Below, piece by piece: positions 9,248 to 17,700 of a DNA stretch of 64,000 nucleotides. The stretch's first letter is position 1. Each line of letters begins with the position of its first letter. Made by a program: the position numbers and the translations under genes. Source of the stretch: Wenzhouxiangella marina. GTDB lineage: Bacteria; Pseudomonadota; Gammaproteobacteria; Xanthomonadales; Wenzhouxiangellaceae. The notes beneath the pieces were generated by a model. The model was not told where the DNA came from. It made no database searches and was given only the letters and a program-made list of their open reading frames with translations. The stretch lies in NCBI RefSeq assembly GCF_001187785.1, contig NZ_CP012154.1, forward strand, positions 1,358,501 to 1,422,500, written 5' to 3'.

Positions 9248-9874
9248 TCAACCTCGTCGGCAGAGTACGCCCAGCTCGGTCTGCACTCTGGCGATTTCCG
9301 TGGCTTGCAGCTTTTCGTTGGGCAGGACGAAGAAGTCCTGCAGCGCGGGGATATGACCCGCGTGCAGGCCGTCGATGCGCTCGATCCGGTTGCGCGAAAC
9401 GTAGAGTGTCTGCAAACGGGTCAGGCCTTCGATCGGCGCCAGGCTGGTGATGCGGTTGCCCTGGCAGTAAAGCGACTCGAGTCGCGTCAGGTCTTCGATC
9501 CCGTCCAGCGACTCGAGCGCATTGTCGTTGACGAACAGGTGTTGCAAGGCGGTCAGGCCGGCAATTGGCCGAAGGCTCGTGATCTGCATGCCGGTCACGC
9601 TCAGGAAGCTGAGCGAGCGCAGGCCGGCCACACCGCTCAGGTCTGTCAGCTCGAAGGCGAGGTCGGGGTAGGGCGAGTTCGGGCCGGCCAGGCGTAGGGT
9701 TTCGCGCGAGAACAGCGCAAGCAGCGCATCGGCGTCGGGGCCCCCCGTAGGGCTCACAAGATCCGGGACAATGGCCTCGAAGGCGCTTCGCCACGCTTCA
9801 TCGAGGCCGTCCCACCAGGCTCGGGCGTCGTGCAGCTGGGCCGATCGGTGGGGGTCTGCTGGCGTGTCACTCAT
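9248..9874 (-). CDS. Leucine-rich-repeat protein
   Basis: 208 residues, no signal peptide, so probably cytoplasmic. About four to five SDS22-like LRR units of 22 residues lie at roughly 75-175 (LRSLSFLSVTGMQITSLRPIAGL, LQHLFVNDNALESLDGIEDL, LESLYCQGNRITSLAPIEGL, LQTLYVSRNRIERIDGL). ATG at 9874 is chosen for its GAGGAAG site 7 nt upstream. It overlaps the 3' end of the sulfotransferase gene by 8 bp, so the two are coupled. LRRs usually bind proteins; the partner is unknown. A near-identical 143-bp piece of this gene lies at 14199-14341. Confidence 0.85.
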   Translation of the reverse strand: MSDTPADPHRSAQLHDARAWWDGLDEAWRSAFEAIVPDLVSPTGGPDADALLALFSRETLRLAGPNSPYPDLAFELTDLSGVAGLRSLSFLSVTGMQITSLRPIAGLTALQHLFVNDNALESLDGIEDLTRLESLYCQGNRITSLAPIEGLTRLQTLYVSRNRIERIDGLHAGHIPALQDFFVLPNEKLQATEIARVQTELGVLCRRG

Positions 9875-10664
9875 GCGTGCTTCCTCGTGGTCGATCTGCC
9901 GGGTCTCCGGCCCGGGACCGGACCCATTGCTGTTCTTCATCGCTCAGCGGGGCAGGGGCCTGGTGACGGCGATCGTGGTCGTTGATGCGATGCGCCAGGA
10001 CGTCGGCATCGATCCTGCCGACGCCGGCAAAGGCCTCGATCGTCTGAAGCATGGGTTCCGGCTCGTCGCAAAGCCTGCCGTAGTCGATCCAGAGTACGCG
10101 ATTGCCCGGGCAGCGGCGCATGACTTCGGTCTGGTGGTCGCGCCAGGCCTCGACGAAGTCGGCGATCCCCTGCAGGTCCTTGCAGGCGCCGATCAGGCGC
10201 GCCGAGCGGACCGTATCCTCGGGATTCCGAACGATGTAGAGCAAGCGTGCATCGGGCATCCACTCGAGCAGCTGGGCCAGCATCGGCGGCGGCCAGGCCG
10301 GCAGCTTGGCGCCCCAGCGCCGTCGGCCGTGCCGGGCTGCCAGCTCAGCATGGCTTTCGAGATAGCTTCTGACCGTTTCAGCGAAACGCTCCAGTATCCA
10401 ATCACCGCCGGGATGCAGGTCGGCGATCCAGTCGTTGACCTCGCCGGACAGCACCGCGTCGAACTGGCGCTGATGCTGGCCCTGATCAGTGCTGAGCACC
10501 ATCGCCTTGTTGTGCAGCATCGAGATGAACAGGTTCAGGTCGTGGGCCACCGATTCACCGTAGATCAGTGCCTCGGGTGACGAGCAGAGCAGCCGCTGCA
10601 GCAGCGTGGTGCCGCTTCGGGGTGCGGGAGCGGCGATCAGCAGGGGGGCGAGGCTGTGGAGCAT
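9867..10664 (-). CDS. Sulfotransferase-family protein
   Basis: 265 residues from ATG 10664. The 5'-phosphosulfate-binding loop sits at the N-terminus (IAAPAPRSGTTLLQRLL) and a 3'-phosphate-binding segment is visible (LLYIVRNPEDTVRSARL). The family transfers sulfate from PAPS to a hydroxyl or amine acceptor; the acceptor cannot be told from sequence. The frame stays open to 10772, so the start is uncertain; 10664 is preferred because the PAPS loop normally lies near the N-terminus. Upstream member of a two-gene operon with the LRR protein. Confidence 0.82.
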   Translation of the reverse strand: MLHSLAPLLIAAPAPRSGTTLLQRLLCSSPEALIYGESVAHDLNLFISMLHNKAMVLSTDQGQHQRQFDAVLSGEVNDWIADLHPGGDWILERFAETVRSYLESHAELAARHGRRRWGAKLPAWPPPMLAQLLEWMPDARLLYIVRNPEDTVRSARLIGACKDLQGIADFVEAWRDHQTEVMRRCPGNRVLWIDYGRLCDEPEPMLQTIEAFAGVGRIDADVLAHRINDHDRRHQAPAPLSDEEQQWVRSRAGDPADRPRGSTHE

Positions 10665-10891
10665 GCAGTCTGGCTTGCGCGGTCCTTGATGTTTTCTCTT
10701 CGTGCGGACCAGCGCCGATGCGAGCGGACGCCGCACAAGAGTCCGAAGCGGCATTGTAGCGCTGCCGATCAAGTCCTAATCGAAGCATAGTCGTGATCAC
10801 TAGCCAAGCGCAGGCCAGGGCGCACTTCTCAGGGGGCAGGGGGCGTGCTACGCTCCGGTCTCCATGGGCATTTCCCTTGAAGGGGTTTGAA

Positions 10892-11218
10892 ATGCATCGA
10901 CGCCATCTGCTGCTCGGTCTGGCCTTCGCCGCCGCTGTCCCAGCGTATTCACTGGCCGGCATCCCCGCCGCGCCGGCATCCCGGTTCCGCTGGACTGCCG
11001 ATGGACGGGTGCTGCGCAGGCATGGGGCGGGTTGGGTCGATTCGATCAATCTCGGGCCCAATATCGAGATTCTCGACATCGATGAGACGGGGCCGATCGC
11101 GCGCCTGCTGGTCCGCCATGCCGGCCATCGCTTCGAGCTTCATTCCTCGGACGGACGTCGCTGGATGACGCCCGGAGCCGCAGCGTCCTTTTCGTCTTCG
11201 GAGGCCATTTCCTCATGA
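10892..11218 (+). CDS. Small exported protein with twin-arginine-like leader
   Basis: 108 residues from ATG 10892, preceded by GAAGGGG. The leader MHRRHLLLGLAFAAAVPAYSLA has a paired arginine followed by a hydrophobic stretch, reminiscent of a short Tat signal although the full consensus is not met. The mature part (about 85 residues) is unrecognised; it has a WTADGRVLRRHGAGWVDS segment and a serine-rich end. The stop overlaps the next ATG (ATGA, 11215), so it is coupled to the tail-collar gene. No DRFE tail. Confidence 0.7.
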   Translation: MHRRHLLLGLAFAAAVPAYSLAGIPAAPASRFRWTADGRVLRRHGAGWVDSINLGPNIEILDIDETGPIARLLVRHAGHRFELHSSDGRRWMTPGAAASFSSSEAISS

Positions 11219-11754
11219 CGCCATTCATCGGCCAGATCATCATCGTCGGCTTCAACTTCGCGCCGCAGGGCTACGCGCTGTGCAACGGTCAGCTGCTGCC
11301 GATCTCGCAGAATCAGGCCTTGTTCTCCTTGCTCGGGACCTTCTACGGCGGCAACGGGCAGACCAACTTCGCGCTGCCGGACCTGCGGGGGCGCTTCCCG
11401 ATGCACGCCGGGCAAGGGAACGGCCTCACGCCCCGGCCGCTCGGCTCGAGGGGCGGCTTGGAGACCACCACCCTGACAGTGCAGAACCTGCCGTCGCATT
11501 CCCATGCCGCGTCTGGCCGTCAGGGGGTTCTTGGCCAGCAGGGCAGTTCCACCGATCCTACGGGTCGGATACCCGCTCAACTGGTTCGAGAGACGGCCTA
11601 CGGCGCTGGTCCTCCGACGGCCTTTCACGCCGATGGGAGCGTGGAGGTGACGGTAAACCCGGCCGGAGGCAACCAGGCCTTCAACCACATGCCACCGTTC
11701 CAGGTGGTCAATTTCGCCATTGCGCTTCAGGGCATCTTCCCGAGTCCGTCCTGA
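11215..11754 (+). CDS. Phage tail-collar domain protein (MdpB-like)
   Basis: 179 residues. The N-terminal tail-collar core is clear: PFIGQIIIVGFNFAPQGYALCNGQLLPISQNQALFSLLGTFYGGNGQTNFALPDLRGRFP. The end, FNHMPPFQVVNFAIALQGIFPS, is typical of the family called 'phage tail protein / microcystin-dependent protein'. There is no signal peptide although both flanking genes encode exported proteins. No other phage genes are near, so this is a chromosomal collar-domain gene and not a prophage remnant. Function in bacteria is unsettled. Confidence 0.9.
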   Translation: MTPFIGQIIIVGFNFAPQGYALCNGQLLPISQNQALFSLLGTFYGGNGQTNFALPDLRGRFPMHAGQGNGLTPRPLGSRGGLETTTLTVQNLPSHSHAASGRQGVLGQQGSSTDPTGRIPAQLVRETAYGAGPPTAFHADGSVEVTVNPAGGNQAFNHMPPFQVVNFAIALQGIFPSPS

Positions 11755-11757
11755 GCC

Positions 11758-12909
11758 ATGCCGAGCGCAGCCTCCGATTCGACCGGTGCCGTAGCTGCGG
11801 CACTCGCCTTCGCCTTGCTCGCGTTGCTGGTCATTGGTCCGGTCGTTGCCGCACCGCCGACCTGTCCGACGCCTGCCCAGGGTTACGAGATCGCGGGTTG
11901 CTTCGTCGATGGGAACGGTGACGAGTATCCTGCCGGCGGGTCGGTGGACGTTTACGACCTCGCCTTCGGTCAGTCGCTGAGCGCGTCATTCCCGGCCGGC
12001 ATCTTCGTCACCGATGCCTTTCAGGTGGCCCCTCCGTCTTCGCCGCCCGCTTCCTGTGGATCCTGTGGACCGATCGACTTCTGCGTCGTGGTCGCCTTCG
12101 AAGCTTCGGCGGCGGGGGCGCCGATTCCGCAGTCCTTCTGTGCGCCGGGCGATCCGACCGTCAATCAGGGCGGATTCGACCTTCGGAGCCTGGCCGGTGA
12201 CGCCCCGATTCCCGTGATCATCCCCGCCTACACCGTCGGCGGCGAGGTCACCGGTCTGGAAGGGTCCGGTCTGGTCCTGACGAACAACGGCGTCGACGCG
12301 CTTCCGATCGCGATCGATGGTGATTTCACCTTTCCGACGCCGGTGAACGACGGCCTGGGCTACGACGTTGCCGTCGCCAGCCAGCCCACCGGCCCCAGCC
12401 AGGACTGCACCGTCACCAACGAGACCGGCACCATCGACGGCGCGGACGTGACCGACGTGAGCGTCGTCTGCGTCACGCGGACCGCCGATCTATCCGTAAG
12501 CAAGACCGATGGCACCAATTTCATCCCGCCCGGTGAACCCGTGGTCTACACGATCACGGTCGCGAACGCCGGGCCCCAGGACGTGGTCGGCGCCCGTGTG
12601 CTCGACGTGCTGCCGGCAACGCTGTCCAGCGCCTCATGGAGTTGCGTGGCCGATGCCGGCGCGAGTTGTCCTGTCTCGGGCAGCGGCGATATCGATGCCT
12701 TCGTCGACCTCGCGGCGGGCAGTGCGGCCGTGTTCACGCTGACGGCGACGACGGTGGCGGACCCCGATGCGGTGGTGATCAATACCGTCGAGCTCATCGA
12801 GCCGAATGACGTCATCGATCCGGATTCGTCGAACAACAGCGCGACCGACACCACCATCCTCGACCCCGTCATCTTCCAGGACCGTTTCGAGACCGCCAAT
12901 CCCCGGTAG
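11758..12909 (+). CDS. Secreted DUF11-domain protein with DRFE tail
   Basis: 383 residues, starting 3 bp after the tail-collar gene. The signal/hydrophobic segment spans about 10-32 (AAALAFALLALLVIGPVVAA). A cysteine-containing N-terminal region (about 35-150) is unrecognised. A short beta domain follows (VGGEVTGLEGSGLVLTNN...), then a DUF11 domain at about 240-365 (ADLSVSKTDGTNFIPPGEPVVYTITVANAGP). The C-terminus DPVIFQDRFETANPR has the DRFE signature. DUF11 domains are common in large surface proteins, so a surface location is likely. Last gene of the 10892-12909 operon. Confidence 0.85.
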   Translation: MPSAASDSTGAVAAALAFALLALLVIGPVVAAPPTCPTPAQGYEIAGCFVDGNGDEYPAGGSVDVYDLAFGQSLSASFPAGIFVTDAFQVAPPSSPPASCGSCGPIDFCVVVAFEASAAGAPIPQSFCAPGDPTVNQGGFDLRSLAGDAPIPVIIPAYTVGGEVTGLEGSGLVLTNNGVDALPIAIDGDFTFPTPVNDGLGYDVAVASQPTGPSQDCTVTNETGTIDGADVTDVSVVCVTRTADLSVSKTDGTNFIPPGEPVVYTITVANAGPQDVVGARVLDVLPATLSSASWSCVADAGASCPVSGSGDIDAFVDLAAGSAAVFTLTATTVADPDAVVINTVELIEPNDVIDPDSSNNSATDTTILDPVIFQDRFETANPR

Positions 12910-12985
12910 CCGCCGCGCTGAGTCGGCCCCTGCTCATCGCCTCCACCGGCAGCCGTCGCTGTCGCCGGTTCTGATCCGAACACTC

Positions 12986-13014
12986 TTGACGGGGTGCGGT
13001 GCGATCGGTATCTA
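12986..13014 (+). promoter_or_regulatory. Sigma-70-type promoter upstream of the paired small secreted genes
   Basis: TTGACG (12986-12991), a 17-bp spacer and TATCTA (13009-13014), overlapping an alternative TATACT at 13013-13018. The predicted start is about 45 bp before the ATG at 13067. It separates the two small paralogues from the preceding operon. Confidence 0.55.
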
Positions 13015-13066
13015 TACTCGACCTCATCTTCGAACCCCCTCAAGCCGATCTTCCATGGAGACTGTC

Positions 13067-13528
13067 ATGAGAAAGCTTTGGATGGTGATCGCCGTCGCGG
13101 TGGCGCTGACGGCCGGGCCGGGCCAGACCCTGGCCGCTCCGCCTGGCGCGGTCCCGGTCTACTGCACCGGCGTCGCGTTCCAGGCCTCGGAAAGCAACCT
13201 GACCTGCCGAAGGGGGGACACGCGCGCCACGGTGAGCACGGTGCCGGAGGGCATGTTCCTGCACATCACCGATATCGTCGTGAACCCGAACAATACGGCC
13301 ACCAGCGGAACGTATTCGATTCTGGTGGGCCGTGACGACGGCACGGAATTCCCGGGGACCCCCTCGGTCGAGCTGCTGGGCGAGGCGGCGGGTTCCTATC
13401 ATTTCTCCACGCCTTACATCGTGCTCTCGAGCGGTGAAGCGGTCGCGGCCAGGGTGCAGTCGAATTCCGTCCTGAGCGCGATGGACGTCCGGGCGTCGGG
13501 CTATCTGGCAAGCACGGCCAGCCCCTGA
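13067..13528 (+). CDS. Small secreted protein, paralogue A (no DRFE tail)
   Basis: 153 residues from ATG 13067, with GGAG six bases upstream. Signal peptide MRKLWMVIAVAVALTAGPGQTLA. The mature region is a probable beta-sandwich of unknown family with two cysteines. It shares a colinear pattern with the next gene: VP-x-YC, C-R-R-x-DTR, VP-x-G-x-FL-x-ITD, GRD, FPGTPS, F-x-TPY, L-x-x-GE, VRASGYL. It ends in VRASGYLASTASP and lacks the DRFE tail its neighbour has. Possibly co-transcribed with 13541. Confidence 0.78.
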   Translation: MRKLWMVIAVAVALTAGPGQTLAAPPGAVPVYCTGVAFQASESNLTCRRGDTRATVSTVPEGMFLHITDIVVNPNNTATSGTYSILVGRDDGTEFPGTPSVELLGEAAGSYHFSTPYIVLSSGEAVAARVQSNSVLSAMDVRASGYLASTASP

Positions 13529-13540
13529 CCGGTCCCTCCG

Positions 13541-14065
13541 ATGTCTTCGTTTCGTTGCAGCACTGCGGCGGGTACCGCGCTTGTCCTGGTGGCCCTCCTG
13601 ATATCCCCGTCAACGCCGGCGACGCCTCCGGTGGATGCGGTGCCCTTCTACTGCGCCGCCACCGTGGAGCCTGGAAGCGAGGCACTGCTGGAATGTCGGC
13701 GCAGCGACACGCGCGAACTGATTCCGGTGGTTCCCCCGGGGCTGTTCCTGTTCATCACGGACGTGATGACGCAGCCCGCCTCCGAGGCGGTCGAGGGCGT
13801 CTTCACGGCGTCCTTCGGACGCGACCAGCAAGGCTCCGATTTCCCGGGCACGCCCAGCCTGGACCTGATCGGCCATCCGTTCCAGATGCTCAATTTCACC
13901 ACGCCTTACGTGATCCTCGCCGAAGGAGAGGCCCTTGCGGTGGCGAACTCCGCGCAGTCGGATTTCGCCATCGAAGTGCGCGCTTCGGGGTATCTTTCAG
14001 GGACCTTCGTCGAGCCTCCCCCGGCGGTGATTTTCCTGGATCGATTCGAGGAAACCCAGGACTAG
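13541..14065 (+). CDS. Small secreted protein, paralogue B (with DRFE tail)
   Basis: 174 residues, 12 bp downstream of its paralogue. Signal peptide at about 1-27 (ALVLVALLISPSTPA). The mature domain aligns with paralogue A from VDAVPFYC to VRASGYL. After that shared end it alone continues with a proline-containing linker and IFLDRFEETQD. No strong ribosome-binding site is visible, so it may depend on coupling to paralogue A. Function unknown. It is useful as an internal comparison for what the DRFE tail adds. Confidence 0.8.
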   Translation: MSSFRCSTAAGTALVLVALLISPSTPATPPVDAVPFYCAATVEPGSEALLECRRSDTRELIPVVPPGLFLFITDVMTQPASEAVEGVFTASFGRDQQGSDFPGTPSLDLIGHPFQMLNFTTPYVILAEGEALAVANSAQSDFAIEVRASGYLSGTFVEPPPAVIFLDRFEETQD

Positions 14066-14198
14066 CAAGCGGCCTTCCGCCCTGCATCGAAGCTCGCCTG
14101 TCAGTGCTGGCACCAGGAGGACTGGAAAGGAACGGCGGGCTGTACGATGAGGGAAGCCATGGTCCCGCGAGCCGCAGGCCGAGCTGGTTCGAGAGATG

Positions 14199-14341
14199 CT
14201 GAGCGAGCTCAGGCCGGCCACACCGCTCAGGTCCGTCAGCTCGAAGCCGAGGTCGGGGTAGGGCGAGTTCGGGCCGGCCAGGCGAAGGGTTTCGCGCGAG
14301 AACAGCGCGAGCAGCGCATCGGCGTCGGGGTCCCCCGTAGG
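14199..14341 (-). pseudogene. Partial copy of the LRR gene
   Basis: 143 bp nearly identical (roughly nineteen in twenty bases) and colinear with 9609-9751, the middle of the LRR gene, at a constant offset of 4590. On the minus strand it reads GDPDADALLALFSRETLRLAG and on through LTDLSGVAGL, then loses similarity. Neither start nor stop is present. Recent segmental duplication followed by truncation. Confidence 0.85.
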
Positions 14342-14430
14342 ACAACTCGGCCAACCAGGCCGGCGCAGTCTATGTGTTCGCAGTGCCGGGCTCCACCGTC
14401 TTCGCCCATCGGTTCCGGACGGCGAACTGA
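14341..14430 (+). pseudogene. 3' remnant of an FG-GAP-type secreted protein with DRFE-like end
   Basis: Reads DNSANQAGAVYVFAVPG then STVFAHRFRTAN and a TGA at 14428-14430. The first part is the characteristic N-x-A-G-A-V-Y-V-F blade of FG-GAP repeat proteins. The end, VFAHRFR, is a decayed match to [LIV]F-x-DRFE at the expected distance from the stop. It joins directly to the LRR fragment at 14341, so a recombination breakpoint lies there. No upstream coding part remains. Confidence 0.6.
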
Positions 14431-14623
14431 GCGCTGCCGACTGGATCTGCCATCACCATGATCCCAGGCTCGAACACGAAGCGATTCGGGCGATGCTGAT
14501 CGAGAGCGAGAACCTGAGGGCCACGCTGGCCGATGGCCTGACGGTCACGGAGACTTTCATGTGAGCCAAGTCCAGGCCCCAGGCTCATCGCGGAGCAGAT
14601 CGAAACCATCCCGCAAAGCGGGT
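14431..14623. other. Remnant DNA without an assignable gene
   Basis: One plus-strand frame reads DPRLEHEAIRAMLIESENL, then LADGLTVTETFM and a TGA. It has plausible coding composition but no start and no family match I recognise. It lies between two duplicated fragments and is probably another gene relic. Confidence 0.35.
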
Positions 14624-14740
14624 CGGCGGTTCCTGAACCCCTGCTGCATGCAAGGCCTCAGCGTGGCACCTGAGGCGCTCGCTGTCAGGTGCGTGGGGGC
14701 GCGCGCCCGCATCATCGGTCAAAGCGGGCAGCGCGCATGA
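14624..14740 (-). pseudogene. Decayed gene fragment, copy 2
   Basis: Indel-free relative of 8977-9093, ending 19 bp before the stop of the large repeat protein gene. The plus-strand block ends ATCATCGGTCAAAGCG...TGA as in copy 1. On the minus strand it reads ALTDDAGARPH... then AEALHAAGVQEPP. Similarity continues weakly a few bases beyond the block toward the neighbouring gene end. Parent gene unknown. Confidence 0.5.
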
Positions 14741-14759
14741 AGGATGCGGGCGAGATCCG

Positions 14760-17700
14760 CTACTCGAAGCGGTCAGCAAACAGGCCGAACTCCCGGAGCA
14801 GGCGCAGGTCGAGGTCATCGATCTGGACTGGCTGGCTGCCCGCCATGACACGCAGTTCGATCCGCACGGTCAGGGTGCCTGGGGGCGTCGTGGTGGTCCC
14901 GGAGAGGCGCTCCCAGTTTACCGTTGTCGAGCCCGTAGCGACCCGCGCTTCCTCCAGGGCTGCACCTGAGCAGGCGTGTTGAGCGTAGGAGCGAACCCAG
15001 AGCTCCAGTCCGGCCGTATCGCCGCTTCGATGGGATGCGACGGCGCGGACGTTCTGCCGCCCGTCGATCGCGGTGCACTGGCTCACGTTCACGGTTCGAC
15101 CCGCCGAGACCTCCAGCGAGCCCGAGTCGGGGCTGGCGAAAACGTCGGACTCGGAGAACGCGACTGCAGTCTCATCGGAGGTGGTCCAGCCCAGGATGCT
15201 GCTGTTGAAATCGACGTTGGCGGCCTGGCCGTCTTCTTCGAGATCCCCGAGGACGGCGTCGATTCCGGTCGTCACCTGGCCGGCGTTCAGGGCCACATCG
15301 CTGGCGCCGTCCAGATCGGGCGAGTCGTCATGGAACTCGATGTCCGGGTTCTGGATGCCGGCCAGGCTGCTGCCGCGGAACTGGACGCGATAGGTGCCGG
15401 CGGGTACGCCATCGATCCGGTAGTTGCCGTCGTCAAGTTGCGTACGGCCGCTGACGAAGGTCCAGTCTCCGGAGCCCGGGTGCTGGCGCAGCAGGCTGAT
15501 CGAGGTGATTGGATAGAAGCCACCCTCGACGCGCGTCACGGTGCCTTCGATCGAGGCACCGACCGCCATTTCCACGTCCACGCCGGCGGTCTCGCTACCG
15601 ACCGTGACCGCGACGGGATCGGCGTCCTGCCGAAGGATGCGGTCATCGAAGTATTCGGTGGCGTAGGTCCGGTCGGGGTCGCTGAATCGGAGCCGATAGT
15701 CGCCGCTCAGCAGGCGACCGCCGATCGCATACTCTCCGGCAGCATCCGTGGTGCCGAAGCAGGGCAGGCGGTCGAAGGCACCGCCCTCTGCGGGTTCGCA
15801 GCTGACTCGGATACCCTCCAGCGGCTGCCCACCTGCAGCGGACACCCGACCCGAGATCAATCCGCCGCCGATCGTGGACTGGGCCCCGTCAAGGACCGCG
15901 TCGATACCGCTGATCGGGTCATCGCCGACCAGAATGGGGGTTGCGCGTTCAAAGTCGGCAACGTCGAGATAGAACTCGCCGGGCAGGGTCCCGCCGCTGT
16001 CCTCGAACTCGATGAAGTAGACGCCTGAATTCAACGGGGTGAACTCGTACTGCCCGGCCGCGTCGGTCAGGGTCAGAGCTTCGGGCGCGTCCTCGTCGTA
16101 CAGGCGAACGGTAATACCCGCCGCCGGCTGGCCAGCCCCATCGGTCACCGTGCCCGAGATCGAGCCGCCGGGAATCGCGCCGAGCACGGCATCGATCATG
16201 CCTGTGTCCGATCCGGCCGTCACGGTGATGTCCGTGGCCGATGCCAGGTCGGGAACGTCATCGTAGAACTCGGAGTCGTTGTTGCCAGTCCAGCCGCCGC
16301 CGGTGAAGGCCACCCGGTAGGTGCCCGTCGGCAGGCGCGTGATCCGATATTCCGTGTCGTCGAATTCGGTCGTCGAGCGCTCGAACCGGTATTCGCCATC
16401 GACCAGGCGGAAAGCACTGACCGTCAGCCAGTCGAAGGCGTCGCCGAAGGCATTGGACACCACGCCGGAAATCGATCCAGCCTCCGGCAGGGAGGCGTCG
16501 ATTCCCGCGGTGACGCCCGGCGCCGTCACGGTGACCGGCGTGGCGGTTTCCAGGCTGTCGGCGCCGAGATGGTAGCGGGTCAGGTAGGCCCCGCCCTGAT
16601 CCGAAAACTGGACCAGGTACTCGCCGGAGGTCAGGTCGCGCAATCGATAGCTGCCGTCGGACGACGTTTCCGTGCGGCCGACCAGCTCGCAGACCGGCGT
16701 TTCATTCGAGAAATCGCAGGGTGCTTCGTAGGCGAGAACGAGCACTCCTTCGAGCGCTTGATCCTGCTCATCGGTCACGATCCCTGAGATGCTGCCGGGC
16801 GGATTCGCCGCTGGATCAAGGGCGATATCGATGCCGTCGACCGCACCGGCCACGGGAACGCGTTGCGCGCCGGACGGGCTGGCGGCGCCTGCGTACCAGA
16901 CGTTGCCGAGTGCACCCGTCGGGTCGTAGAAACGAAGGAAGTATTCCTCGGGCCAGAGTTCGGGCACGGTGTAGTCGCCGTTCACGTCGGTCACGGCAAT
17001 CTGATCCGAGAGGAAGGACAGGGATCGGTCGAAGGCCAGCACCTCGATGCCGGCAGCCGGATTGCCCTGCGCATCGGCCACGGTGCCTGAGATGCTGCCG
17101 GTCGAGTACGAGCCAAGGTGCTCATCGATACCCGTCAGGGCATCGCCGGTCGCAACGGTCAGGTCGGACGCGGATTCGATCGACGTTGCGTTCGGGAAGA
17201 ATTCGCTTTCCAGTTGTCCGTCCGGCGCCAGGAAGGAACCGCCGTCGAACCTCAGACGATAGGTCCCCGCCGGCACGTCCAGCAGGTAATCGTAGTCATC
17301 GTCCTGGTAGAAGGCCTGGACGCTGGACACTTCGACCCATTGGCCGTTGTTCCAGTTCAGCGCCGTCACCCTGGCGATGTCCAGCTCCTCGCCGTAGCGG
17401 TCGCGCAGCCGTCCGCGGATCGTTCCGCCCGGCCCGAGACCCATCACGGCGTCGATCCCGGTGGAAGCCTCGCCGACCTGAACCGCAACCGGGACGGCGC
17501 TCTGCGCATCCGGTGCATCATCGTAGTACTCGAGATAGCTGCGATTGTTGCTCTGCTGGCCAGTGAAACGAACCAGATAGTCGCCGGTCGGCAGGCCGCC
17601 GATGTCGTAGTCCGAACCAGTGGGTTGCTGCACGAACAAGACCTGGCCGGGGTCCCAGGTCCCGAAGACCGCGATCAGTGGATTGAACAGGGGGCGGCCA

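Noticed and set aside
11215-11754. Possible prophage because of a tail-collar domain
   Set aside because: No other phage structural, lysis, integrase or attachment features nearby; collar-domain proteins occur as chromosomal genes.
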